64,000 nucleotides of DNA from Candidatus Zipacnadia bacterium. GTDB lineage: Bacteria; Armatimonadota; Zipacnadia; JALGUG01. The DNA is taken from NCBI GenBank assembly GCA_029820995.1, contig JALGUG010000010.1, forward strand, positions 1-64,000, given 5' to 3'. The notes under the pieces were generated by a model. That model worked only from the letters and a program-made list of their open reading frames with translations, was not told where the DNA came from and made no database searches. The translations under genes were made by a program, and so were the position numbers. Below, piece after piece: positions 9,702-19,232 of this stretch; within the stretch, counting starts at the first letter, position 1; each line of letters opens with the position of its first letter.

Positions 9702-11402
9702 TCACGGGGCGTCGTCTGTTGAGTCCTTGAGCGCGCTGCCGCTGTCAGTGGTGTCTTGCTGCTCGACCTGCTCGGGCGCAGCCTTGGGCAGGCGGACGGT
9801 GAAGCGGGCGCCCTCACCGGGTCGGCTCTCCAATTCCAGTACCCCGCCGTGCTCCTCCTCCACGATGCGCTTGCACGAGAACAGGCCCATCCCCGTGCCG
9901 GATTCCTTGGTCGTGAAGAAGGGCTGAAACAGACGGGGCAACAGCTCGCGCGGGATCCCGGGCCCGGTATCGGCCACGGCGATCGAGACCTCGTCGGGCT
10001 CTTCGCCCACTTCCACGGTGAGCGTGCCCCCTGTGTTCTCCATCGCCTGGATGGCATTCAGCGTAAGATTGAGCAGGACGCGCTCCAACTCAGTTCGGTC
10101 GGCGACCACGGTGGGTGACGCCGGATGCGGCTCGAACACAACATCCACCTTCTTGTGGTGCGCCTCAGTTCGGATCAGAAACAGCGTCCCCTCGACCACG
10201 GCGTTGATGTCGGTCGGCTGCAAATCGAGCTCGTGGTCGGCGGAGAAGGACAGAAGCCGACGAGTGTACGCGACGAGTTTCGGCAATTGATTGTCCAACA
10301 GGCGGCGGACGTTGGGATCAATATCAACGTCGGCCGTGGCCAGCTCGACCAGCGAGAGCAGAGGTGTGACGATGTTCCCGACATCATGGGCGATGCTGGC
10401 CGAGAGGGTTCCGATGGCGGAGAGCTTCTCAGACACCAGGAGCTGCTCCTGAGCTTGCTGCAGCTCCTCGTAGGCCTTCCTCAGGTCGGTGTACAGCCGC
10501 GCGTTCTCAATCGCCACTGCCGCCTGGCTGGCCAGGCCCGTGAGCAAGCCCAGGTCGGCTTCCGCAAAGGCATTGGGAACGGCCTGAGTGTCCAGGTGAA
10601 TGACGGCCAGGACCTTTTGGTGCCGGATCAGGGGCACACAAATGGCGGAGCGAATGCGAAAGGCGGCTACGCTGGCGCGTTCACGAAACCGCTCATCCTG
10701 CATGGCGTCCGAGGTGACGATGGCAACGCGTTCCTGGATTGCCCGGTCCACCAGCGCCCGGCTGATCGTGATGTCGCCGCTAGGCGAGCCGTCGGCGTGG
10801 CGCACAACCTGGGGGCGCAGCTCGTTGGTCTCCTCGTCCACCAGCATCAGGAAGCCGCGCTGGGCCGGCGTGACCTCCATGATAATGTCCATTAGCCGTT
10901 CCAGCAGCGGCTCCAGTTCGAGCAGGCTGCTCACCGACTCCCCGAACTCGTGGAAGACGCGCAGGTAGCGCTGCAAAGCCTCGACGGTTTGTGGCTCCGC
11001 CTCGGGGCGCCCAGTTTCCACGCGAAAGGGCTGATCGGCCCGCGCGATGGCGGTGACCTCCTGCTGGTGCTCCGTGACGAAACGCACGCCCGCGGGCACT
11101 GCCGGCGCCGGCGTCTCCTCGGCCAACTTCAGGAACGTCCGCCCCACGCGGATGCGGTCGCCGGTCCGGATCTCCGTGGGCGCAAACACCCGGACGCCGC
11201 CGACAAACGTGCCGTTGCCGCTGCCCGCGTCGGAGAGCACGCAAAAGCCTTCCTCAATCTTCAACTCGGCGTGCCGCCGGGAAATACGAGGGTCCAACGG
11301 GAGGCAAACGTCGCAATCGGAGCGGCGTCCGATCGTCGCGATCGGTCCCTCCAGGGAGAACTCCAGCCCTTGCATGGGCCCGTTCAAAACCACCAACTTC
11401 AT
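9702..11402 (-). CDS. FHA-GAF sensor histidine kinase
   Basis: FHA (IGRRSDCDVCLPLDPRISRRHAEL...GSGNGTFVGG), GAF, HisKA (ASIAHDVGNIVTPL), HATPase (NLTLNAIQAM, DTGPGIP, GTGMGLFSCKRI). Start chosen at MKLVVLNG; ORF is open to 11546. Confidence 0.93.
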   Translation of the reverse strand: MKLVVLNGPMQGLEFSLEGPIATIGRRSDCDVCLPLDPRISRRHAELKIEEGFCVLSDAGSGNGTFVGGVRVFAPTEIRTGDRIRVGRTFLKLAEETPAPAVPAGVRFVTEHQQEVTAIARADQPFRVETGRPEAEPQTVEALQRYLRVFHEFGESVSSLLELEPLLERLMDIIMEVTPAQRGFLMLVDEETNELRPQVVRHADGSPSGDITISRALVDRAIQERVAIVTSDAMQDERFRERASVAAFRIRSAICVPLIRHQKVLAVIHLDTQAVPNAFAEADLGLLTGLASQAAVAIENARLYTDLRKAYEELQQAQEQLLVSEKLSAIGTLSASIAHDVGNIVTPLLSLVELATADVDIDPNVRRLLDNQLPKLVAYTRRLLSFSADHELDLQPTDINAVVEGTLFLIRTEAHHKKVDVVFEPHPASPTVVADRTELERVLLNLTLNAIQAMENTGGTLTVEVGEEPDEVSIAVADTGPGIPRELLPRLFQPFFTTKESGTGMGLFSCKRIVEEEHGGVLELESRPGEGARFTVRLPKAAPEQVEQQDTTDSGSALKDSTDDAP

Positions 11403-11565
11403 GACCGGCCTCACTGCTCTGTGCCACGACCCATAGTCCGAAGTACCTTCTGCGCCTGGGCGAGGTTCCCTTCCAAGAATCACACTTCCTGCCGGCGAGG
11501 GACCCGATGGTCCAGCAGGAAGCCCCCCTGGCGTCCCGGGAGGCAACAGTAGCTCAAAGCATTGC

Positions 11566-12324
11566 TCATACAGGCCCGCCCGGGCGCGTCACCACGACCA
11601 GCGTAACCCCCCACGGCAAGGGTAACCGGCAAGCCAGCCAATTCTCGAAGTCGTGCAAGAGCACTAGCAGTGTATTCAAAGGTCCCGGCGCGGGCGGAAT
11701 GTCCACCTGAGGAGGCTCCCGAGACGGGAAGAGCCTCTGTTGCAGCCGTTGCACCAGACGCACGACGGCAACTACCGGAAACAGGAGCCACAGTACGTGG
11801 GTCTGGTACTCCAGCGCCAAGCCCGCGGCGGCTAGCTTACTACGTAGCTCGCGAGCCGAGTACCGGCGTAGATGGTGCAGCGCCTCGTCGCGCCGCGTCC
11901 ACAGAAACTGGCAGGCTGGCACGGAGATGATAGCGCGTCCCTCCGGCTTGAGCACGCGCAGCATCTCTCGCAGCGCCGCGCTGTCATCTTCAACGTGCTC
12001 CAAAACATCGCTGGCCACGATAAGGTCCACGCTGGCGCGCCGGAAGGGAAGCCGCTCGCCCGTTGCTTGCACCAACAGACGCAATCCACGCTCGCGCGAT
12101 AGTGTGAGCGCAACGCTAGACGGGTCACAGCCGATGGCCCGCCCGCGTTCGCTCAGCGCCTCCAGGGTGGCTCCCGTGCCGCACCCGACATCCAAAATGA
12201 CGAGCGGCTCCGGCACAGCCAAGGGCACTCGCTGCGCCAGTGCAAGGATCAGCCGCCGGCGAGCGGCGAACCACCAGTAGCTGTCTTCGAGTTGGCGCAT
12301 CTGCCGCTGCTCAGCATCGAGCAC
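11566..12324 (-). CDS. Class I SAM-dependent methyltransferase
   Basis: VILDVGCGTGATLEAL, LIVASDVLEHVEDD motifs. Confidence 0.93.
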   Translation of the reverse strand: MLDAEQRQMRQLEDSYWWFAARRRLILALAQRVPLAVPEPLVILDVGCGTGATLEALSERGRAIGCDPSSVALTLSRERGLRLLVQATGERLPFRRASVDLIVASDVLEHVEDDSAALREMLRVLKPEGRAIISVPACQFLWTRRDEALHHLRRYSARELRSKLAAAGLALEYQTHVLWLLFPVVAVVRLVQRLQQRLFPSREPPQVDIPPAPGPLNTLLVLLHDFENWLACRLPLPWGVTLVVVTRPGGPV

Positions 12325-12358
12325 GTTCGGTCTCCCATGAGAAAACGCAGGAATCTGT

Positions 12359-12397
12359 AGAACAGGTGTTGCACTGTACGAAGGTTTGTGCTATGCT
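12359..12397 (+). promoter_or_regulatory. lexA promoter with overlapping LexA-box-like operator
   Basis: TTGCAC (12369-12374), 17 bp, TATGCT (12392-12397); AGAACAGGTGTTGC (12359-12372) matches the Gram-positive-type CGAACRNRYGTTYC box except at two positions. Confidence 0.7.
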
Positions 12398-12463
12398 GAC
12401 CGTCGAAAGCTCAACAAGAGCAGGGGCGAGTATGTCCCTTGCTAGTTGGAGAGGAGGCCACCA

Positions 12464-13084
12464 ATGAAGCGACAGGACCTGACGGCGCGCCGCAAGCAGG
12501 TACTGGCAGCGATTGACCGTCTCACCAAGGAGCAAGGGTATCCTCCCAGCGTGCGCGAGATTGGGGAGGCTCTGGGCCTCAAATCCACGTCTAGCGTTCA
12601 CTTCCATTTGAAGGCGCTGCAGGAGCGCGGGTATCTGACGCGGGACGGATCGCTGACTCGGGCTCTGCGTCTGCACAACAAAGTGGACGAAGTCATCAAG
12701 CGCTCAGAACCCGTGTACGTGCCGCTCGTGGGACGGGTGGCTGCAGGCGAGCCGGTGCTCGCGGCGGAGAACATCGAGGGCTCGGTGCCGCTCCCCGAAG
12801 AGTTCGTCGGTCCGAACTCGTTCTTGCTCGAGGTCAAGGGCGACAGCATGATCGAGGATGGCATTCTCGAAGGCGATTATGTGATTGTGACCCAAACCTC
12901 GACAGCCGAGAACGGCGATACGGTGGTCGCCTTGATGGGCGATGAAGCCACCGTAAAGCGCTTCTATCGTCATCCGGACCACGTGGAGTTGAGGCCGGCA
13001 AACTCGGCCATGGCGCCGATCTATGCCAAGGATGTCGAGATCATCGGCCGCGTCTGCGGTGTGCTGCGGTCGTATAAGCGCTAG
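12464..13084 (+). CDS. lexA: SOS repressor LexA
   Basis: wHTH YPPSVREIGEALGLKSTSSVHFHLKALQ; self-cleavage region (VAAGEPVLA), GDSMIEDGILEGDYVIV; SD GAGGAGG upstream. Confidence 0.97.
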   Translation: MKRQDLTARRKQVLAAIDRLTKEQGYPPSVREIGEALGLKSTSSVHFHLKALQERGYLTRDGSLTRALRLHNKVDEVIKRSEPVYVPLVGRVAAGEPVLAAENIEGSVPLPEEFVGPNSFLLEVKGDSMIEDGILEGDYVIVTQTSTAENGDTVVALMGDEATVKRFYRHPDHVELRPANSAMAPIYAKDVEIIGRVCGVLRSYKR

Positions 13085-13365
13085 GCCCGTCCGTGCCGGT
13101 GCCGTGCCATAGCGTTGCGCATCTCTGGCGGGAGCGAGCAGCATCATCGCCGGGTTCTCCGCCCGGCGAGGCGGATGCCCTTCTCGACGACCTCGAGAAC
13201 GAGGAAGACAGACCATATGGCGACGAGGTAGCCGAGGCAGCAAGAACGCCAGCAGAGCACGGCCGTACATTATGCCGACACATACCGCCATCAGCGAAAA
13301 GGCCACGAGGGCTTCCGGCATCACCGAGACCAAGCGTATCGCGGTGCTTCCAGGCCGTTCGGCGG

Positions 13366-13614
13366 TCAGTGTGTCTTGTCTTTAAGACTGGACAACTGCC
13401 AGTCGAGGATCGCCGCCCCGGGCAAGAGCACACAAAAGACCATCCAAGCAACAACAAGCTTATGATCGTGAGCGGCTACCCCAAGCAGTAGCGGCAACAG
13501 CAGCACCCAGCCGACAAAGAGGGCGCACAGTGCACAAACGCCGCGCCCGGAGCGGACCCGTTTTGTGTCGCTCCTTCGCCTGACATCAGGCTCACCCCGG
13601 CGGATCCTGTGCAA
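13366..13614 (-). CDS. Small putative membrane protein (about two TM segments)
   Basis: Hydrophobic stretches ALFVGWVLLLPLLLGVAA and LVVAWMVFCVLLPGAAIL; TTG start, weak SD. Confidence 0.35.
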   Translation of the reverse strand: MHRIRRGEPDVRRRSDTKRVRSGRGVCALCALFVGWVLLLPLLLGVAAHDHKLVVAWMVFCVLLPGAAILDWQLSSLKDKTH

Positions 13615-13639
13615 GGGATTTGCCGTGGCAGCCGGGGTC

Positions 13640-16294
13640 TCACTCGCCGCTGCGCTCGAAGCTGATCCGGGCGCGAGCGATCAAGAGACCATTGTTGAAG
13701 CTCCACAGGCCCATGCGGCCACCAGATAGTGGAGCCGGGTCCGTGTACTCCAAGATCTGCTTGCCGTCCACGACGAAGGTCAGGCGCGGGCCGAGCTTGC
13801 GGACGCTGACATGGAACCAGTGCCGGTGAAAGGCAGCATTCGAACTCGTCGGATTGATGAACTTCGCGGCGGTATTCTCGGCAACCACCTGATCGCCCCT
13901 GAGGATCTTGCTGCGCGTATTGTTGTCTCCTGCGAAGATGAAGCTGTAGCCGCGGCAGAGCTGCGTGCCGTCGCCGCACAAGATGCAGTTGATGTCGCTG
14001 GGGTGCGAGTACCCGGGCCGCCCAGGTAGGTCCATGGGCAGGGCGGCCCAGAAGTCCAGCGTCTGGTCGCCGAAGAAGTCCCGCTTCGTCCAAAGCAGCG
14101 GCGACTTGTGCTTCGTGCCGCCGAACCACGCCCACCCGGGCGAGCAAGCCCAGCGATCGGTCACTTGCCACAGGCCGAATCCGGGCTGCCAGGCTGTCGG
14201 TGCACGGGAAAAGGTATAGTCCAGGCTGTGGCTGCTGGTCAAGGACGCCTGATTGAGGTCCAGCGTCAGCCCCTCTTGCTGGAGGCCCACCCGTCCGCCG
14301 TGCAGCGGCTCGCACCCGGCAGCCGCCAGCAGCAAGGCGTTGTTCAGCTTGAGCTGGACGCATCCGGCAGCCTGCTCCAGACGCAGTACGCTGTCCGGAG
14401 CGGCAGTAGCGTGGGCCTGGGACAGGACCGTGTCGCCGCGTGTGAGCTTGGCTTCGACCACATCGGAACCGGCAGCAGTACGGAGGTCAACGTTCAGCGC
14501 ACGGGCTGCATCGGCCCCCGGCGCCAGGACGATCTTCACGCCTCCGGCAATGGGCTTGACGTTCGGGAGGCGCGTTAGCAGCCGCATGTCGTGGAAAAAC
14601 AGGTCACGATGCCACAGTAAGCCTCCGTCCCCCGTTTGCCAGGCCGAGGAGCCACGCGCCCAATCGCTCATCGTGTCCTCGCGCGTGAACTGCTCGGTGA
14701 TCGGCGGTTCCGACGGAGGCGGCGGCCAGAAGCGCGCGGCGACGTTGTCGAAGGTCACCACGCCCGAGCCCCTCGCCCACAGACCGGCGCGTCCCTGCCG
14801 GAAGGTCACGTCCACCGTCTCAACCAATCGTTGGCCGTTGGCATAACCCGCCAGGTGCCCGTCCGCTAGGGACAACTTGAGCCGTCGCACGCGCGCCGTC
14901 AAGGGCGCTCGAGCCAGCTCTACGAGATTGCCCTGCTGCATCCGAGCCAGTGTGCACAGACCGTGCGGCCCAGGTTGCTCGGGCGTCACTGCCAGCAGAT
15001 AGCCGTCGCCATTGGGCTGCACTGCCAGGCAGATCCCGCCGGAGTCCGATCCGCGCACCGAAATGTCGGCCCCGACGGCGTAGTTATTCCAGGAGGGCGC
15101 CCCCGTGAGCGCCAAGGCGGATCCGGACGCCGAGGCCTGGGCCAGCAGGCGCCCCTTCTTCTGATGCCACTTGCCTCGCACGGTCGTCCAGCGATCGTGG
15201 ATTGCGCGGCTGAAATCCTCGTCGAAAGCCAGCCACGGTGAGACGGAGGCGTCGTCGAAGTTCACCGCCGGCGCGCAATCGGCATACAGTGCGATGCGTC
15301 CCTGCGCAAAGGTCTCATCGCGGGCCCGTAGCACTGGGACGCCGTCCACCAGGCACTCGAGATGATCGCCGTCGGTGCGCACGCCGAGCTGATACCAGAC
15401 GTTCGCCCGGTAACCGCGCGGCTTTTCCGCGAGCACGTACCAGCGGCCCTGCACGGACTTGATCAACTGCAGCCGTCCTCGGGGCTCACCAGTAGCATCC
15501 TGCCCGGTACGCGTCCAGCGGAAAAGGTAGAAATTCGCCTGGTCCTGCAAGCAACAGCAGAGGCCCAAGGCCCCCTCCGCTTCTCCTCGCGCCGCGGCGC
15601 GGAAGTCGTACCGGTCCCAGAACCAATAGCCGGCAGCGCTCAGTGCTCGGCCCAGCGCGACGGCGCGCAGGCTAAACGGATTGGCCGCTTTGGTCGGTGT
15701 TGGATTGGGACCAGTCAGGCCCTGCTGTTCCCACTGGCCGCTCAGACGCTCCCAGGTGCCGGAAGCGCCGGTATCGCGCATGAAGTTGTCGCCGAACCTA
15801 ACCGGGGCCACCGGTTGCAGACGCACGTCCTCCAGCGACAGACCGCCTTCGGAGGCATAGCCGACTCTACCTTGGGAAGATGTTATGTCGTGCGCGCGGC
15901 ATACGACGGCTCCGTCGGCCAGCAGGGTGATCTCCCAGGAATGCCGCTGAAGGGTGAGCGCCACTGTCGGCCGGTTGCGGGGCAGCGTGCCTTCGGAGCC
16001 GATGGGCTCCTTCTTGCCGCGCTGACAACGAATGAACTGGGCCTTACTCTTGCGGAGACGAAGAGCGAGGAAGTGGGATTCGTCTCGGTAGTTGAACACC
16101 AGCCGGGCCTCGGCACCGCGCGGCCAGGAAGCCGGCGCGTGCAGGTCGCAGGTCACGTCGAACTCGCCCTCCCCCTCATCTTGCAGGAAGGTCAAGGGAG
16201 GCGGATCGGCTGCCCAGACGGCACCGGCCAGGCACAGGAAAACCGTCAGTGCGGCGGTTGTCGCTCCAGTCGTCCTTGGGCCATGATCACGCAT
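13640..16294 (-). CDS. Secreted multi-module protein with tandem concanavalin/LamG (DUF1080-like) modules
   Basis: Signal peptide (AALTVFLCLAGAVWAA); repeated F-x-DxFxR...W...G.W and G-R-x-G-L-x...FDxxx patterns. Confidence 0.75.
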   Translation of the reverse strand: MRDHGPRTTGATTAALTVFLCLAGAVWAADPPPLTFLQDEGEGEFDVTCDLHAPASWPRGAEARLVFNYRDESHFLALRLRKSKAQFIRCQRGKKEPIGSEGTLPRNRPTVALTLQRHSWEITLLADGAVVCRAHDITSSQGRVGYASEGGLSLEDVRLQPVAPVRFGDNFMRDTGASGTWERLSGQWEQQGLTGPNPTPTKAANPFSLRAVALGRALSAAGYWFWDRYDFRAAARGEAEGALGLCCCLQDQANFYLFRWTRTGQDATGEPRGRLQLIKSVQGRWYVLAEKPRGYRANVWYQLGVRTDGDHLECLVDGVPVLRARDETFAQGRIALYADCAPAVNFDDASVSPWLAFDEDFSRAIHDRWTTVRGKWHQKKGRLLAQASASGSALALTGAPSWNNYAVGADISVRGSDSGGICLAVQPNGDGYLLAVTPEQPGPHGLCTLARMQQGNLVELARAPLTARVRRLKLSLADGHLAGYANGQRLVETVDVTFRQGRAGLWARGSGVVTFDNVAARFWPPPPSEPPITEQFTREDTMSDWARGSSAWQTGDGGLLWHRDLFFHDMRLLTRLPNVKPIAGGVKIVLAPGADAARALNVDLRTAAGSDVVEAKLTRGDTVLSQAHATAAPDSVLRLEQAAGCVQLKLNNALLLAAAGCEPLHGGRVGLQQEGLTLDLNQASLTSSHSLDYTFSRAPTAWQPGFGLWQVTDRWACSPGWAWFGGTKHKSPLLWTKRDFFGDQTLDFWAALPMDLPGRPGYSHPSDINCILCGDGTQLCRGYSFIFAGDNNTRSKILRGDQVVAENTAAKFINPTSSNAAFHRHWFHVSVRKLGPRLTFVVDGKQILEYTDPAPLSGGRMGLWSFNNGLLIARARISFERSGE

Positions 16295-16326
16295 TGTCGC
16301 CCCCTCCCCTCCAGGCAATGTCCGCG

Positions 16327-17463
16327 TCACTGCTTCGTCAAGAAGCCCAGTTCGTCCAGCCACAACGTGCCCAAGCCCTCTACACCGACGCCGGCGTCGA
16401 AGGTGTCCACGACGAATACGACGACGCGAAGCTGCTCAAGATCAAGCTGGTCGTTCTCGTCCGTGGTTGACGGGTCACGAACGAACCCGCCCAGAGGGAT
16501 CTCCTCGGTGCGCCACTCGTTGCGCCCGTCCAGCGTGACCATGTGCCGGTACTTGCTCCCGTCGCGCTCCTCCAGCACCATGGCGGCCGCGCCCTGGTGC
16601 GTCGAGCGGAGGTGGCACGTGACGGCCGCCGTGTCCACCAGGTTGAGGTGACCAGCGCCGCAGACCACGCCCGCCCACCGATGCTGCCCCAGGCGATAGT
16701 CCAGTCGCAGTGCCTTACGCCCCGCCACCCCCGGCGCACCCGGACCGTGGGACACAGCCACTCCTCCTAAGGGTAGGCAGAAGTTCACTGGAGTCTCGAA
16801 GCCGTCCAGCCGGATGAGCCGCCCACCCAGCGACCGACTGGAGCGCCCAGGCACCGTCTCGGGGCTGAGCTCAATGGCATCGAGCCACATTTTCTGCGGG
16901 CCCGTCTTGTGGCCGAAGGCATTCCCGACCTCACCGGGCAAGTTCGAAAGATCGGCAATCGTAAGCTCAGTGATCTGTCCCGTGTCCAGCCCGCCGTTCT
17001 CGTCTTGGGTATCCTCGGTCAGCATCATTTCAGCCAGGTCAATCTCCACGCGCTGCCACTGGTCCGCCGGAGCAGCGATAAAGGCGTGGTAAGAAGAACC
17101 GTCCGGCTCCCTCACGGAGATGACGACAGGGGTCTGCTCTTGGGTCTTGAGAGCCAGGCGAAGCGACCGGCATGGGCGCGGAGCCAGGTTGCGCGCTCCG
17201 AAGAGGTTAAAGACACCGTCCCGCGGCGTGTACGTGATCTCCAGGGCGCATTTGCCCTGCGCGACGTTTGCGCGCTCGCGTGTGATCTCAAGCGTTGCCT
17301 CTTCATCGAGCGCATACCACAACGACGCGGTTGTAGGGTCCTCGAAGTCGAAGCTCGGCGGAACCAGGACCTGGGGTGTCGGCGGAGCCGTCTCCTCCTG
17401 CGCCCCCACGCTGCCCACACACCACAGACCGCAGAGAACCAGGCAACGCACTGAGCTCCTCAT
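16327..17463 (-). CDS. Secreted carbohydrate-binding-like beta-sandwich protein
   Basis: Signal peptide; two repeated halves with FDFEDPTTASLWY / RLDGFETPVNF and similar LWLDELGF / MWLDAIEL endings. Confidence 0.65.
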   Translation of the reverse strand: MRSSVRCLVLCGLWCVGSVGAQEETAPPTPQVLVPPSFDFEDPTTASLWYALDEEATLEITRERANVAQGKCALEITYTPRDGVFNLFGARNLAPRPCRSLRLALKTQEQTPVVISVREPDGSSYHAFIAAPADQWQRVEIDLAEMMLTEDTQDENGGLDTGQITELTIADLSNLPGEVGNAFGHKTGPQKMWLDAIELSPETVPGRSSRSLGGRLIRLDGFETPVNFCLPLGGVAVSHGPGAPGVAGRKALRLDYRLGQHRWAGVVCGAGHLNLVDTAAVTCHLRSTHQGAAAMVLEERDGSKYRHMVTLDGRNEWRTEEIPLGGFVRDPSTTDENDQLDLEQLRVVVFVVDTFDAGVGVEGLGTLWLDELGFLTKQ

Positions 17464-17620
17464 GGCTCACTCACCTCCGTCGGTGCCCGCCACCCCCTCT
17501 AACTTCGACGACCCGCAGGCAACCTCCTCCTGCTTGCTCTGACTACTGAGGTAGGTATCGCACTCCTGGCGGGGAAACTGCGCGAAACAATAGCTCTGCG
17601 ACAAGAGGATTCACACAACA

Positions 17621-19231
17621 ATGCTGCACAACGATTCCCGTGTGTGGCGCCTGCTAGTGGTGCCGGCTGCGCTGGCCCTTACTGTCACAATTGGCGCTGC
17701 GCAAGATGAGGACCGGGCTGGGGAGTTGCGCGCGAAGCTGGAAGCCGGCCGACCGGTGCGGATTGTGGCGCTGGGCGACTCACTCACAGACGGGATGGGT
17801 GTGCGGAGGCCGAATCTGAACGCCTTCCCGCAGATCTTCACAGCGGCCCTCGGCGAGCGCTATCAGAGTCCGATCGAGCTACTCACAGCCGGGGTGCCGG
17901 GCGACACGAGCCAGGGAGGCCTCTGGCGCCTGGCCGACGATGTACTGAACCGCCGGCCCGATCTGGTGACGGTGCAGTTCGGCGGCAACGATCAATCCAG
18001 TGGCCGAACCCCCGAACAGTACGCCGAGACGCTGGAGCAGATCGTGACCACGATCCGCGACCAAACCCGCGCCGCGATTATCCTGTGCACCCCTCCCATG
18101 GGCGACACTGCCGAGGAAGCCCGGTTCGTGACCGCTGCAAAGCAGCTTGGGCGGCGGTTGGGCCTTCCTGTGGCGGACCTCGATGGCGCGATCCGTCGAG
18201 GACCGCACGATTATCGGGGTCCCTTCCCCTACGGCAGCCATCCGGCCGACTTCACGCACGTTATCATGGCCCAAGAGCTCTATCGCGCCTTCGATGAACT
18301 GCTCGGAGCTTCGCCCAGGTTTCGCGTAGAGTTAGTGCGCGGTGGGCGCGTCATTGCCGCGGGGTCCGAGCTGCGAGTCCGGGTCAAGGTCGTGAGCCAA
18401 AGTGAGCAGACCGAAACAGGCCAGGTGACGGTCGCCTCGGGGCTGTTCCGCGAGACGAAGCACTTTGAGGTGTCCGCGGGCAGCACGGAGGGCCTTGAGT
18501 TTGCATTGCGAGCACCAGCCGCCCGCGAGGTGGGGCGCGCGCAGGAACACCGAGTTTGGGTCGTCGCAGTCGGCAAGGACTACTGCGCCTTCGATCTGGG
18601 CTGGGTTGTGTTCGCTCCCGTGGTGAGCCTCGACGCGGAAGGCGTGAGCCTGGACAGCCGCTGTCTGGTGTTGGGCAGTTCGAACTGGCGGGGCTCCGCT
18701 GACCTTTCGGCGAAGTTCCGGGTGCGCTCCCTGGAGGGCGGGCTTGCCTTCGAGATTGCAGTCACAGATGACGACCTGAGCGTCGGCCGGCTGTCCGATC
18801 CTGCCCAGGGCGACTGCGTGGAATTGTATCTGGACTTGCGCCCCCCGGTCGCCCAGGGCCGGCCAGTGTACAGTCCCGAGGTCCTAGCCCTGCAGGTTAT
18901 CCCCGCGGAGGATCGCGACCGTCATCCGCGGTGGCGGACCCTAGACGCGCCGCCCGACGGCCTCAAGGAAGTCCAGGTGTCGTCCCGACGAGCTATCAGC
19001 GGGTACACAATCGAGGTCTTCTTGCCGCGAAGCTTTGTGGCCAGGTACCGCGACGGCGACTGGTCCGGAATCGGCCTCGATGTGGGTGTGAACGATGCCG
19101 ACGGAGGGGGATGGCGCAAGTCGCAACTGATGTGGTCGGGCTGTGCCCAAAACTACCTGATGGCGGGTTGGTTCGGCGGTCTGCGCGCGCAACCCGAACC
19201 GCGCGAGGCGCTGCGCCTCGTGGTGCAATGA
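17621..19231 (+). CDS. Secreted SGNH/GDSL hydrolase with C-terminal CBM9-like domain
   Basis: IVALGDSLTDGMGV (GDSL), VTVQFGGNDQSS, SHPADFTH (DxxH); C-terminal EIAVTDDDLS...DCVELYLDLRP resembles a CBM9 fold. Confidence 0.85.
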   Translation: MLHNDSRVWRLLVVPAALALTVTIGAAQDEDRAGELRAKLEAGRPVRIVALGDSLTDGMGVRRPNLNAFPQIFTAALGERYQSPIELLTAGVPGDTSQGGLWRLADDVLNRRPDLVTVQFGGNDQSSGRTPEQYAETLEQIVTTIRDQTRAAIILCTPPMGDTAEEARFVTAAKQLGRRLGLPVADLDGAIRRGPHDYRGPFPYGSHPADFTHVIMAQELYRAFDELLGASPRFRVELVRGGRVIAAGSELRVRVKVVSQSEQTETGQVTVASGLFRETKHFEVSAGSTEGLEFALRAPAAREVGRAQEHRVWVVAVGKDYCAFDLGWVVFAPVVSLDAEGVSLDSRCLVLGSSNWRGSADLSAKFRVRSLEGGLAFEIAVTDDDLSVGRLSDPAQGDCVELYLDLRPPVAQGRPVYSPEVLALQVIPAEDRDRHPRWRTLDAPPDGLKEVQVSSRRAISGYTIEVFLPRSFVARYRDGDWSGIGLDVGVNDADGGGWRKSQLMWSGCAQNYLMAGWFGGLRAQPEPREALRLVVQ

Positions 19232-19232
19232 A

